Source of the DNA: Blautia caecimuris | GTDB taxonomy: Bacteria; Bacillota; Clostridia; Lachnospirales; Lachnospiraceae | Direction of reading: 5' to 3' | Length of the DNA: 64,000 nt | NCBI RefSeq assembly: GCF_024622975.1 | Contig: NZ_JANJZT010000006.1 | Location: 62,001 to 126,000 of the forward strand | In this document: piece by piece, positions 43,942 to 52,812 of the stretch | Layout of the letters: each line of letters opens with the position of its first letter | How positions within the stretch are numbered: position 1 is the first letter of the stretch | Made by a program: the position numbers and the translations under genes | The notes under the pieces: generated by a model | Database searches by the model: none | Seen by the model: the letters and a program-made list of their open reading frames with translations, nothing else | What the model was told of the DNA's origin: nothing

Positions 43942-45429
43942 ATGGGAAAAACAAAAATTTCTTCCAGGCTGAAGGACAATGAAGCATATATAAGAGAGCG
44001 CTGTAAAAACTGCGCGGATATTTTGATCCGCCCCATGCGTATTGGAACTATGGGAAAAACAGACTGTCTGATGGTATATATTGAGGTGGCAGTTTCCAAT
44101 ATGATGCTGGATGATTCGGCTATTGGAAAAATGATTAACCATTTCTGGGAAAGCTCACCGGAACAGATTCAGGAGTTTATGAGAAACAACAGTCTGGGAA
44201 TCGCAGATGTAAAAAAATTTGAATACATGGAAGATGCCGTGGCGGCTATGCTTGCAGGAAACGCCATTTTTTTTATGGACGGTTATGACCGGGCAATGAA
44301 AATTTCCAGTAAGGGCTATCCAAATATGGGAGTGTCGGGAGCAGAAACAGAAAAGGTTCTCCGGGGTTCCAGAGAAGGATTTTCCGATTCTGTAAAAACA
44401 AACTCCGCCCTTGTGAGGAAACGGCTTCGGGATACAAGAATGAAAGTAGAGGAAATGAGCATCGGAGTCCGTTCCAATACTGTGCTCCAGCTTCTTTATA
44501 TTGAAGATCTGGTTCACCAGGAGCTTCTGCAGGCCATCAAAGACCGTCTGGAGGAATTTGAGATTGATGGGATCCTGGACAGCGGAATGCTGGAGCAGCT
44601 TACCGAGGAAGCCTGGTATTCGCCCTTTCCTCAGTATCAGACAACAGAACGGCCGGACCGGGCGGCTCAGGAGCTTCTTAACGGAAAAGTCGTAGTGATC
44701 TGTGACAATACGCCTTATGCCCTGATTCTTCCAAGCTCCTTTAACGGATTTATGGAAAGCAGCGAGGACTGGTATCACCACTTTGAAATGGCGTCGTTTT
44801 TAAGGATTCTGCGCTATCTGGCGCTGATGACTGCGGTGCTTCTTCCCGGGCTTTATCTGGCAGTGATACGGTTTCACACTCAGATTCTTCCCACAAACCT
44901 TTTACTGTCTTTTGCAGAGGCCAGGGAGGGAGTGCCCTTTTCAAGTGTTGTGGAGCTTGTGTTTCTGGAACTGTCCTTTGAACTTATAAGGGAGGCAGGC
45001 GTCCGCGTTCCCGGTTCTCTGGGAAATGCCATTGGAATCGTAGGAGGTCTGATCATCGGACAGGCGGCTGTCAGCGCAAATCTGGTAAGTCCGATTGTTG
45101 TGATGATCGTAGCCCTTACGGCCCTAGGGGGAATGGTGATTCCAAATGAGGAGTTTGCCTCTGCTTTCCGGCTTCTGAAATATGTTTTTCTGTTTCTGGG
45201 AGGATATCTGGGGATCTTTGGCATTGTGCTGGGAATCTACCTGACGGCAGCTCATCTGTCAGGACTGTTAAGCTTTGGAATTCCCTATCTTCTGCCTTTT
45301 GTAAAAAAATCTCCCATAAAGGATGTTGGGGATGGGATTCTGAGGCTTCCCTTCCGTAAGCGCCGGATCCGCCCTCTTTATGCCAGACAGGAACAGAGTC
45401 TGAGGCTGAAAAGGAGGGAAAAATCATGA
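43942..45429 (+). CDS. Spore germination protein, GerA family A subunit
   Basis: The 495-residue protein belongs to the GerA/SpoVAF family. It has a large N-terminal soluble domain (to about residue 280), with the family pattern PFPQYQTTERPDRAAQELLNG (cut here as PFPQYQTTERPD) and LPSSFNGFMESSEDWY. About five hydrophobic segments follow. It is the A subunit of a germinant receptor in the inner spore membrane. AGGAG lies six bases before the ATG. It overlaps the next gene by 4 bp. Confidence 0.9.
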   Translation: MGKTKISSRLKDNEAYIRERCKNCADILIRPMRIGTMGKTDCLMVYIEVAVSNMMLDDSAIGKMINHFWESSPEQIQEFMRNNSLGIADVKKFEYMEDAVAAMLAGNAIFFMDGYDRAMKISSKGYPNMGVSGAETEKVLRGSREGFSDSVKTNSALVRKRLRDTRMKVEEMSIGVRSNTVLQLLYIEDLVHQELLQAIKDRLEEFEIDGILDSGMLEQLTEEAWYSPFPQYQTTERPDRAAQELLNGKVVVICDNTPYALILPSSFNGFMESSEDWYHHFEMASFLRILRYLALMTAVLLPGLYLAVIRFHTQILPTNLLLSFAEAREGVPFSSVVELVFLELSFELIREAGVRVPGSLGNAIGIVGGLIIGQAAVSANLVSPIVVMIVALTALGGMVIPNEEFASAFRLLKYVFLFLGGYLGIFGIVLGIYLTAAHLSGLLSFGIPYLLPFVKKSPIKDVGDGILRLPFRKRRIRPLYARQEQSLRLKRREKS

Positions 45430-47099
45430 AATTTGCAGAAAATAACAGAATTTCGCACCGACAGCTGTACCGGCAGATGGTTCTGGCGTTTCTGGCTCCT
45501 TTTCTTCTGTGTCTTCCCGGAGAAAACCGCGTCACAGGGATATCAGGGATTGTGGGAGTGGCGGCTGCTCTGGTGCTTCTGGTGATCTACAGCTTTTTTC
45601 TGAGAAGACTGACGCCCTGGTACACGGATCCGATTAAAACCTTTGGAGCCGCAGGCGGCAGGATCATAGGAGTGTTTTTTCTGAGCTATGTGGCGCTGAC
45701 AGGCGCATATCTTCTGGATTTGATGGATGAGCTGGTTCCGGCTGTTCTGATCACCGGTATTCCGGGAATTGTGATTTCTTTTCTGGCGGCAGCGGTCTGC
45801 AGCTTTGGAACCCATAAAGGTATGCAGAGAAGAGGAAGAATGGCAGAGGTGTCAGGCGGACTTCTTCTGGGCGGAGTTTTACTGATGATGGTTCTCTGTC
45901 TGTGGCAGATCACGCCGGAATATTTTACAGAAATGACAGAAGCTTCTGTTCTGCAGGGAAAAGAGGTTTTAAAAAGCTGTTATGGAATCCTTGCAGCATT
46001 TTCCGGAATCGGGCTTCTGCCCTTTCTTTTGAAGGATGTAGAAAAAAGAGGAACTGCAGGAAAGCCTGTGGTCCTCGGAATTGTTACTCTGGGAGGGATC
46101 CTGATGGGAATGCTTGTACTGATCCCGTCAGTGCTTGGATGGCAGAGATTCAGAAATGAAGCATATCCGGTTCTTCCCCTTCTGGCAGGGGCAGATCTTC
46201 CGGGAAATGTACTGGCAAGATTTGATGTACTGTGGATGGGATTTCTTTTATACAGTCTTCTGTTTGCCCTGGGCAGTCTGTTCCATTACGGACACAGGAT
46301 CCTCGACCGGACCCGTATGGGAAGCGGGAAACTGTGGCTGCCTGCAGTGATCTTCGGGCTGTCCCTGATAAAATTTCAGGGGACGGGAATCCGGCAAATC
46401 TTTGACTTTTATCTGAGCCGCATCTTTGTTCCCGGTCTGCTTCTGATCCAGGTGTTTATGGCGCTGAGAGGAAAACGCAGGCGACAGAAAAAAGTAGCGC
46501 TGGCAGCCGGCCTCTGCTTCGTGGTGTTTTTCAGCGGATGTGCAGCCATAGAGCCGGAAAAAAGAATGTATCCTCTTGCACTGGGAGTAAACAGTGAAGA
46601 ATCAGAGTTTTCTCTTATTTATGGAATGCCGGATCTTCCTCAGGCTACCGGGCAGGAGAAACAGGAGGAGTCAGGAAGTGAGGCTGTGCTTTCTATAACA
46701 GGAAGTGATTTTTATGAAATAGAAAGGATCTATGACCGCTCTCAGGAAAAATATCTGGATATGAGCCATCTGCAGGTGATCATTATGGGAGACAGACTTC
46801 TGGAAGGGGAAGGCTGGAAAATATTTATGGAATATCTTAAGGAAGAGCCCTTTGTTGGTGAAAATGTTTATATTTTCCGGACAGAAGACCCGGAAGCAGT
46901 GCTATCACGGGAAAGCGGAGGAACCTCTGCGGGAGAATATCTTACCGGGCTTCTGGAAAACCGTCTGCCGTCCCAGCAGAAAGACGGGGTGACATTAAGG
47001 CAGGCTTATCATCAGTGGTATGAGAGCGGCGCTCTTGTGGAAATTCCACGTATCATTATGGAAAACGGAGAATTGCAGGTATATCTGGAAAAGAGCTGA
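45426..47099 (+). CDS. Fused germinant-receptor subunit: GerAB-like permease plus truncated GerAC-like domain
   Basis: The 557-residue protein starts with an APC-like GerAB domain of about ten hydrophobic segments (residues 10-345). A basic stretch (GKRRRQKK) leads into another hydrophobic helix ending FFSGC at Cys372, which looks exactly like the signal peptide and lipobox of a GerAC lipoprotein. The rest (373-557) resembles the first half of GerAC. It is shorter than usual, as GerAC is normally about 350-400 residues. So B and C subunits are one polypeptide, or the internal lipobox is cleaved. The reading frame is continuous. Confidence 0.8.
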   Translation: MKFAENNRISHRQLYRQMVLAFLAPFLLCLPGENRVTGISGIVGVAAALVLLVIYSFFLRRLTPWYTDPIKTFGAAGGRIIGVFFLSYVALTGAYLLDLMDELVPAVLITGIPGIVISFLAAAVCSFGTHKGMQRRGRMAEVSGGLLLGGVLLMMVLCLWQITPEYFTEMTEASVLQGKEVLKSCYGILAAFSGIGLLPFLLKDVEKRGTAGKPVVLGIVTLGGILMGMLVLIPSVLGWQRFRNEAYPVLPLLAGADLPGNVLARFDVLWMGFLLYSLLFALGSLFHYGHRILDRTRMGSGKLWLPAVIFGLSLIKFQGTGIRQIFDFYLSRIFVPGLLLIQVFMALRGKRRRQKKVALAAGLCFVVFFSGCAAIEPEKRMYPLALGVNSEESEFSLIYGMPDLPQATGQEKQEESGSEAVLSITGSDFYEIERIYDRSQEKYLDMSHLQVIIMGDRLLEGEGWKIFMEYLKEEPFVGENVYIFRTEDPEAVLSRESGGTSAGEYLTGLLENRLPSQQKDGVTLRQAYHQWYESGALVEIPRIIMENGELQVYLEKS

Positions 47100-47229
47100 G
47101 AACCTTTAAAAACAGGTATCTTACCGGAATAGAAAGCCGTAAATTGTCTATACTCTGAATAGTGAATTCTGGTCAGAGGTTCACAGATGATAATGCTGTG
47201 GACAGGAACAATTTTGGAGGTACAGACTA

Positions 47230-47445
47230 ATGGAATGGTTAAGAGACAGAAAAAACCGTCTGACGGTTTCAATACTTGCTGCAATGGCTGCTGCGATTCT
47301 GGTGGCAGGAGGATTCAGGCTGCCACAGTATCCGGCTGCATCTGCATGGTGGGGAACCATGTATCCGGAATTTTGCTTTTCGGAGGGAAGCGGAGACAGC
47401 CCCCGAAAGATTTCCTTCTGGCTTGCGGAAGTGCTGGAATGGTGA
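47230..47445 (+). CDS. Small membrane protein after the germination operon
   Basis: The 71-residue product has one hydrophobic segment at about 13-30 and a Trp-rich C-terminus. GGAGG lies nine bases before the ATG. I do not recognise a family. It sits 130 bp downstream of the GerAB-GerAC fusion and may be a small accessory of that receptor, but nothing in the sequence proves this. Confidence 0.55.
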   Translation: MEWLRDRKNRLTVSILAAMAAAILVAGGFRLPQYPAASAWWGTMYPEFCFSEGSGDSPRKISFWLAEVLEW

Positions 47446-47463
47446 TATGATATAAAAACCAGA

Positions 47464-47486
47464 GACTGCGGAAAAGCTCCGCAGTC
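47464..47486 (+). terminator. Short hairpin before murI
   Basis: GACTGCGGA (47464-47472) pairs perfectly with TCCGCAGTC (47478-47486). No T-run follows, so it may be a weak terminator or a leader element of murI. Confidence 0.4.
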
Positions 47487-47516
47487 CTACCAGTGCAGAA
47501 ACGGAGACTTATATTT

Positions 47517-48338
47517 ATGAAGCCAGACAGAGACGCGCCCATAGGTGTATTTGATTCCGGAGTGGGCGGGCTGACAGTGGCCCGTGAGATCATGCGGAAT
47601 CTGCCGTCAGAAAAAATCGTATATTTTGGAGATACAGCCAGAGTACCCTATGGAGGAAAGTCCAGAGAGAATATTATCCGGTATTCCAGACAGATCATTC
47701 ATTTTCTTATGGAGCAGCAGGTCAAGGCAATTGTGATCGCCTGCAATACGGCAAGCGCTTTTGCCCTGGAGGCAGTGAGGGATGAATTTGATGTTCCGAT
47801 CCTGGGCGTTATAGAGCCCGGAGCCAGAGTGGCTGCAGCGGAGACAAAGAACAAAAGAGTAGGTGTGATCGGTACAGTAGGAACTGTTGACAGCGGCATT
47901 CATGCATCTTATCTGAAAAAGCTGGATCCGGAGATCACGGTGATCGGCAAAGCCTGTCCTCTGTTTGTTCCTCTGGTGGAAGAAGGATGGCTTCACGATC
48001 CGGTCACTGCAGAGGTCACGGCCAGATACCTTCAGGAATTTAAAGATAAAGATGTGGATACACTGATCCTGGGCTGTACCCATTATCCGCTTATCCGGTC
48101 TGTGATCCGGGAATTTATGGGGGAGGAAGTACGGCTGGTCAATCCGGCTTACGAGACAGCCCTGGAGCTTCGTTCTCTTCTTGAAAAAAAAGAGCTCCTT
48201 AATACAGGAGGGAAAACAGAAGAATTTCCATATCGTTTTTATGTCAGTGACCTTGCGGAGAAGTTCCGGGCATTTGCAGGCTCGATTCTTCCCTATGATG
48301 TGGAAATGACAAAAAAGATCGACATTGAAAAATATTAG
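47517..48338 (+). CDS. murI: Glutamate racemase
   Basis: The 273-residue racemase makes D-glutamate for peptidoglycan. Catalytic Cys76 (ACNTAS) and Cys187 (GCTHYPL) are both present, and GVFDSGVGGLTVAREI is conserved. The start at 47517 matches the usual N-terminus; GGAG lies ten bases upstream. It is followed 9 bp later by a DUF1934 gene, an order found in other Firmicutes. Confidence 0.94.
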   Translation: MKPDRDAPIGVFDSGVGGLTVAREIMRNLPSEKIVYFGDTARVPYGGKSRENIIRYSRQIIHFLMEQQVKAIVIACNTASAFALEAVRDEFDVPILGVIEPGARVAAAETKNKRVGVIGTVGTVDSGIHASYLKKLDPEITVIGKACPLFVPLVEEGWLHDPVTAEVTARYLQEFKDKDVDTLILGCTHYPLIRSVIREFMGEEVRLVNPAYETALELRSLLEKKELLNTGGKTEEFPYRFYVSDLAEKFRAFAGSILPYDVEMTKKIDIEKY

Positions 48339-48347
48339 GAGGCATTT

Positions 48348-48794
48348 ATGGATAAAAATGTACTCATACATGTGCGGGGACTTCAGATGATGGAAGTGGG
48401 AGAGGAACAGGAGCCCATAGAGCTTGTTGTACCCGGCCAGTATTATTTTCGCAACGGAAGCCATTATCTCAGATATGAGGAAATTCTGGATGAAGGCTCA
48501 GAACCTACGATAAATTACATAAAAATGTCACCTCAGAGCATGGAGGTCAGGAAACAGGGCCTGGTCAATGTACATATGGTATTTGAGCGGGGAAAAAAGA
48601 ATATGACCTTTTATACCACTCCGTTCGGAACACTTCAGATGGGGATTGTTGCCACCGGAATGGAGCTGAATGAAAGTGACAATAACATTAATATGAAGGT
48701 TGATTATGCCCTTGACATGAATGAAGAGCATGTGGCGGACTGTTACCTTTCTGTGCAGGCTCAGCCTGCCGATTCAAAGGATTTTGTACTGTAA
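48348..48794 (+). CDS. DUF1934 (YwiB-like) beta-barrel protein
   Basis: The 148-residue protein matches DUF1934: an N-terminal VLIHVRGLQ, a central ELVVPGQYYFRNGSHYLRYEE and a C-terminal VDYALDMNEEHVADCYLSV. Family members form a calycin-like beta-barrel of unknown function. It has no signal peptide. It is co-transcribed with murI, with AGGAGG overlapping the murI stop. Confidence 0.85.
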   Translation: MDKNVLIHVRGLQMMEVGEEQEPIELVVPGQYYFRNGSHYLRYEEILDEGSEPTINYIKMSPQSMEVRKQGLVNVHMVFERGKKNMTFYTTPFGTLQMGIVATGMELNESDNNINMKVDYALDMNEEHVADCYLSVQAQPADSKDFVL

Positions 48795-48802
48795 ATAAAA
48801 TA

Positions 48803-48846
48803 CAAGGCAGCTGTAGGAAATTTCTTACAGCTGCCTTGTGCTTTTT
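48803..48846. terminator. Bidirectional terminator after DUF1934
   Basis: CAAGGCAGCTGTA (48803-48815) pairs with TACAGCTGCCTTG (48826-48838), followed by a T-run. It lies between convergent genes. Confidence 0.85.
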
Positions 48847-49294
48847 AATTTTTTTTGCTGAACATTCTTTTAAAGAAGCCTTTTTTCTTGGCCGGCGGAG
48901 TATCCAGATGACCGCGGATACCGCGTACACCTACAATGTACAGACCGCTGATATCAGCTTTTACTTCTTTTTTTACAGGAATCTGTTCGTAAATTTTTTC
49001 ATCTGCTATCAGAATAGAGATCTTCGGACCGATCTTGGCCTTGACGATAGGCAGTTTGGTACGACGCATCATCTTCGGTGTCTGATCGATCACCATCTGC
49101 GGGAGACCAGATTCTTTTATGCGAAGTCGTTTTTTGTCAATTACCAACATGGAAACAGTCTGTTTTGCAGCTTCAATCTGTGCCTGCTGTTCTTCCTGTT
49201 TTTTCTGAGCCTTTTTTCCAAAAAAATAAAGGGCAATCAGTACGCCAACGAGAACAACAAGGATGACAAGCAGGACGATGGTAAGTGTATTCAT
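48845..49294 (-). CDS. Membrane-anchored protein of unknown function
   Basis: The 149-residue protein has one N-terminal membrane segment (about residues 5-25). A Lys/Gln/Glu coiled stretch (KKAQKKQEEQQAQIEAAK) follows, and then a compact domain with PIVKAKIGPKISILIADEKI. The tail is strongly basic (KKKGFFKRMFSKKN), so the bulk is probably cytoplasmic. GGAGG lies six bases before the ATG. I do not recognise a family; similar proteins seem common in Lachnospiraceae. Confidence 0.7.
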   Translation of the reverse strand: MNTLTIVLLVILVVLVGVLIALYFFGKKAQKKQEEQQAQIEAAKQTVSMLVIDKKRLRIKESGLPQMVIDQTPKMMRRTKLPIVKAKIGPKISILIADEKIYEQIPVKKEVKADISGLYIVGVRGIRGHLDTPPAKKKGFFKRMFSKKN

Positions 49295-49792
49295 AGATAC
49301 CCTCCTCAATATGTATATTTTTCCCTCTTATAATCAGATACAGGCGGACATACATGTCCTTCAGAGAGAATTCCTGTCATGCGAAGTATATTTTATCATT
49401 AATCCGGTTAAAAGGCAAACAGTTTCGGGCAAAATTACAGTAAAATCCCGAATGGAGATCCAGGAGAAACTGTTTAGATAAAAATTATAAGAAATTAGTT
49501 TATATTAGGGGAAAACAGTGGAAATTATACGGATAAAAAGTTATAATAAGCAAAGTGACATAATTTGACGATTTTTGGCAGCTGTTCACAGGTAATATTT
49601 CACAAGATGTATTGATAAAAAACCGAAAAATAAAGGAAAAATACCCTCATCGAATGTAAATTGCAGGATACTTTGACCAGGCTTCCGGGAAAGGAGTGAA
49701 CAGTAAAATTTCCTGACTGTTGTGATACCGGAATAAAGGATTTTACATTGGGTATATTAAAAATTACAGAAAAATAATGGACAGGAGTTACT
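49295..49792. other. Intergenic region before the deacetylase-like cluster
   Basis: About 500 bp of AT-rich sequence separates the divergent genes. AGGAG near 49782 serves the next gene. A 15-base string (GGCAGCTGTTCACAG at 49577-49591) is also found at 8502-8516 in another gap. No convincing promoter, RNA or small gene was identified. Confidence 0.4.
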
Positions 49793-51310
49793 ATGGAAGA
49801 GCGAGGCAGGGGAAAGAGAAATATGCACAGTGAGAAAAATAAGGACGAGAGGAACAGGCAGCTGGAGGCCATGACCGAAGAGGAACGTGACGACTATTTC
49901 CGTGAGCTGCGAAGGGAGAGAAGGCTGCGCAGGCAGAAAAGGGAGCGCTGGAAGAAGCTGGCGGTTCTGGGCGCCACAGCAGTGATTTCCTTTGTTGTAG
50001 TAGTTGGCGCAGTCAGCGGGATCACACGTTTTGTCATTACAAAAAGCAGCGGTTCCGGCACAGCGTCCAATAAAGATGAAAACAAAAAAGGCGGGGGAGA
50101 AGCAACGGCAGAGGCTTCTGCGCAGACAGACCTTCTGGCAGAGGCGAATCTGAAAGCGGCCCAGTATGATTATGGCGGGGCTGTACAGCTTCTCAAAAGC
50201 GACAGCAGTTATGACAAGAATGCGGATTTTCAGGCTGCAGTAAAAAAATACGAGGAGACAAAGGCCACCTGCGTTTCCTGGCCTCTGGAAGAGGTAACTC
50301 ATGTTTTTTATCATACGCTGATCAAGGATCCGGCGAAATCATTTGACGGTGATTATAAAGAAGGGGACTACAATCAGGTTATGACGACTATAGATGAGTT
50401 TAATAAGATCACTCAGACTATGTATGACAAGGGCTATGTTATGGTCAGCATCAAAGATATGGCTATTGCTGACGAAAACGGAAATATAACTCCGGGAGAA
50501 ATCCTTCTTCCGCCGGGAAAAATTCCGTTTGTCCTGTCTCAAGATGATGTGTGCTATTACCATTACATGGACGGAGACGGCTACGCCACAAAGCTTGTTG
50601 TGGATGCTGAGGGCAAGGTTCGCAATGAATATGTGGAGGATGACGGAACAGTTTCAGTAGGTGACTATGACATGGTGCCACTGATCGACCGGTTTGTGGA
50701 GCAGCATCCTGATTTTTCCTACAAAGGAGCAAAGGGAATCATAGCTCTCACAGGCTATAACGGAATCCTTGGCTACAGAACAGATATCAGCTATGAGACG
50801 CGGCCGGATGATCTGGACGCCAATAAGGTGGAGTGGCTGGATGCCCATCCGGAGTTCAGCCTGGAAAAAGAGCGGGAAGAGGCAAAGAAGGTGGCAGACG
50901 CCATGAAGGCCAATGGATGGCTGTTTGCAAGCCATACCTGGGGTCACCAGAACGTAGGACAGATTGACCTGGCTCATCTGCAGACGGATACCGAGAAATT
51001 TAAAGAAAATGTAGATCCGCTGATTGGCGGAACAGATATTATTATTTTTGCTTTTGGAACAGATCTGACTGTTCAGGAAGATTATTCGGGAGACAAGTTT
51101 GAATATCTGAAAAGCGCAGGCTATAATTATTTCTGTAATGTGGACTCTAGTAAATATTTTGTACAGATCAGGGACCGCTATCTCCGTCAGGGAAGAAGAA
51201 ATCTGGACGGATACAGAATGTACTATAATCCGGAGCTTCTGGAGGATCTTTTTGACGCAAAGGCAGTATTTGATCCCAGCAGACCGACTCCGGTACCGCC
51301 TATGGGATAA
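49793..51310 (+). CDS. Divergent polysaccharide deacetylase-like membrane protein (paralog 1)
   Basis: The 505-residue protein has a very basic, helical N-terminus (to about 60), one membrane segment (about 62-85) and an extracellular domain. A weak NodB-like pattern is visible: SQDDV with Asp251-Asp252 in place of TFDDG, and SHTWGH with His381 and His385 in place of HSxxH. A metal site of the deacetylase type is thus possible. The canonical Gly of motif 1 is replaced. It shares long stretches with the next gene, for example YYHYMDGDGYA and RQGRRNLDGYRMYYNPE. Function is inferred as cell-wall glycan modification. Confidence 0.68.
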   Translation: MEERGRGKRNMHSEKNKDERNRQLEAMTEEERDDYFRELRRERRLRRQKRERWKKLAVLGATAVISFVVVVGAVSGITRFVITKSSGSGTASNKDENKKGGGEATAEASAQTDLLAEANLKAAQYDYGGAVQLLKSDSSYDKNADFQAAVKKYEETKATCVSWPLEEVTHVFYHTLIKDPAKSFDGDYKEGDYNQVMTTIDEFNKITQTMYDKGYVMVSIKDMAIADENGNITPGEILLPPGKIPFVLSQDDVCYYHYMDGDGYATKLVVDAEGKVRNEYVEDDGTVSVGDYDMVPLIDRFVEQHPDFSYKGAKGIIALTGYNGILGYRTDISYETRPDDLDANKVEWLDAHPEFSLEKEREEAKKVADAMKANGWLFASHTWGHQNVGQIDLAHLQTDTEKFKENVDPLIGGTDIIIFAFGTDLTVQEDYSGDKFEYLKSAGYNYFCNVDSSKYFVQIRDRYLRQGRRNLDGYRMYYNPELLEDLFDAKAVFDPSRPTPVPPMG

Positions 51311-51325
51311 AGATAAAAATATATC

Positions 51326-51358
51326 ATCCGCCGGATGAGTGTGTCCGGCGGATTTATA
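51326..51358 (+). terminator. Hairpin between the tandem deacetylase-like genes
   Basis: ATCCGCCGGA (51326-51335) pairs with TCCGGCGGAT (51344-51353), followed by a short T-rich tail. It may lower expression of the second gene. Confidence 0.65.
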
Positions 51359-51411
51359 TACCGGTCAGAGGGGGCCGGAAGGGGAAACAGAAGAAAGGGG
51401 AAAATCCAGAA

Positions 51412-52773
51412 ATGAAAAAAGCAGTTCTGGCACTGACGATTGCGGCAGCAGTTGCGGCAGGCAGCGGAAGTATGCCGGTTTGGAACGGGAACACGCAGGA
51501 AATCACATCAAAGACATATATGCCGGTGTCTGCATCAAAGGATAAAAAGAAAACAGAAGAGAAGAAAACAAAAAATAAAAACAGTTCACAGTCTGTTCTG
51601 GAGCAGGCAAAGATCATGTATGCCCAGTACAATTATGACGAGGCCATCAAGCTTCTGAAAAGCCAGAAGGACTTTGAAAAAAACAAAGACTATATGGACA
51701 TAGCCGCAAAATGCCAGGTGGCAAGGGCTGCTCTGGTGGAATATCCCATTGAAAAGATCACCCATGTGTTTTTTCACACTCTTGTGAAAGATACTTCCAA
51801 AGCTTTTGACGGAGATTCTGATTCAGGCGGTTATAATCAGGTTATGACAACCATAGACGAGTTCAACAAGATCATTCAGATCATGTATGACAAGGGCTAT
51901 GTAATGGTAAGTCCTCACGATATGGCTACAGTGAATGAGGACGGCTCCATGAGCCGCGGAAAGATCATGCTTCCCAAGGGGAAGATTCCGTTTGTACTGT
52001 CTCAGGATGACGTGAGCTATTATCATTATATGGATGGGGACGGATATGCTTCCCGCCTTGTTCTGGATGAGAACGGGGAAGTAAAAAACGAGTATATTGA
52101 GGATGACGGTACAGTATCGGTAGGCAATTATGATATGGTGCCTCTGATCGATGAATTTGTGAAGCAGCATCCTGATTTTTCCTATCACGGACGAAAAGGC
52201 ATTCTGGCAATGACAGGATACAACGGCGTTCTGGGATATCGGACAGATATCGCTTATAAGACAAAGGAGAATCTTCAGGATAATCAGAGAGAATTTCTGG
52301 AAAAAAATCCTGATTTTGATTATGAGGCAGACGTGGCAGCAGCCAAAAAGGTTGCCGATGCCATGAAAGCCAACGGATGGGAGTTTGCAAGCCATACCTG
52401 GGGACACAAGAACGCAACGGATTCCTCTGCTGAGGAACTGAAGGCAGACAATGAGAAATGGGAGGCTTATGTGGCTCCGATTCTTGGAAAAACAGATACG
52501 ATCATCTTTGCATTCGGGGCTGATATCGGCGGCTGGGAGGGATACTCTTCTGACAATCCGAAATTCCAGTATTATAAGAGCAGAGGCTATCATTATTACT
52601 GCAATGTAGACTCCAGCCAGTACTTTGTACAGCTTTCCGACCAGTATCTTCGCCAGGGAAGAAGAAATCTGGACGGATACCGGATGTATTATAACCCGGA
52701 AATGCTCAGCGATCTGTTTGACGTATCGGAAGTATGGGATTCTTCCAGACCTACTCCGGTACCTGAAATGTGA
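51412..52773 (+). CDS. Divergent polysaccharide deacetylase-like secreted protein (paralog 2)
   Basis: The 453-residue protein is a tandem paralog of the gene before it. It has an N-terminal hydrophobic signal instead of the basic cytoplasmic tail, then a Lys-rich linker and the same extracellular domain. The putative metal ligands are Asp199-Asp200 (SQDDV) and His328/His332 (SHTWGH). The N-terminal segment EQAKIMYAQYNYDEAIKLL resembles a TPR-like helix pair, also present in paralog 1. It is probably exported and either released or retained at the wall. Substrate unknown. Confidence 0.68.
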   Translation: MKKAVLALTIAAAVAAGSGSMPVWNGNTQEITSKTYMPVSASKDKKKTEEKKTKNKNSSQSVLEQAKIMYAQYNYDEAIKLLKSQKDFEKNKDYMDIAAKCQVARAALVEYPIEKITHVFFHTLVKDTSKAFDGDSDSGGYNQVMTTIDEFNKIIQIMYDKGYVMVSPHDMATVNEDGSMSRGKIMLPKGKIPFVLSQDDVSYYHYMDGDGYASRLVLDENGEVKNEYIEDDGTVSVGNYDMVPLIDEFVKQHPDFSYHGRKGILAMTGYNGVLGYRTDIAYKTKENLQDNQREFLEKNPDFDYEADVAAAKKVADAMKANGWEFASHTWGHKNATDSSAEELKADNEKWEAYVAPILGKTDTIIFAFGADIGGWEGYSSDNPKFQYYKSRGYHYYCNVDSSQYFVQLSDQYLRQGRRNLDGYRMYYNPEMLSDLFDVSEVWDSSRPTPVPEM

Positions 52774-52812
52774 CAGAATAAATGAATATAAGGCATCAGA
52801 AAGGAGCAACTT

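Noticed and set aside
47187-47450. 87-codon frame overlapping the small membrane protein gene
   Set aside because: The 71-codon frame at 47230 has GGAGG at proper distance; the longer frame has no site and an odd Cys-rich composition.
8502-49591. Shared 15-base string GGCAGCTGTTCACAG at 8502-8516 and 49577-49591
   Set aside because: A single 15-base match between two gaps is expected by chance at about this rate in 64 kb; no longer similarity surrounds it.
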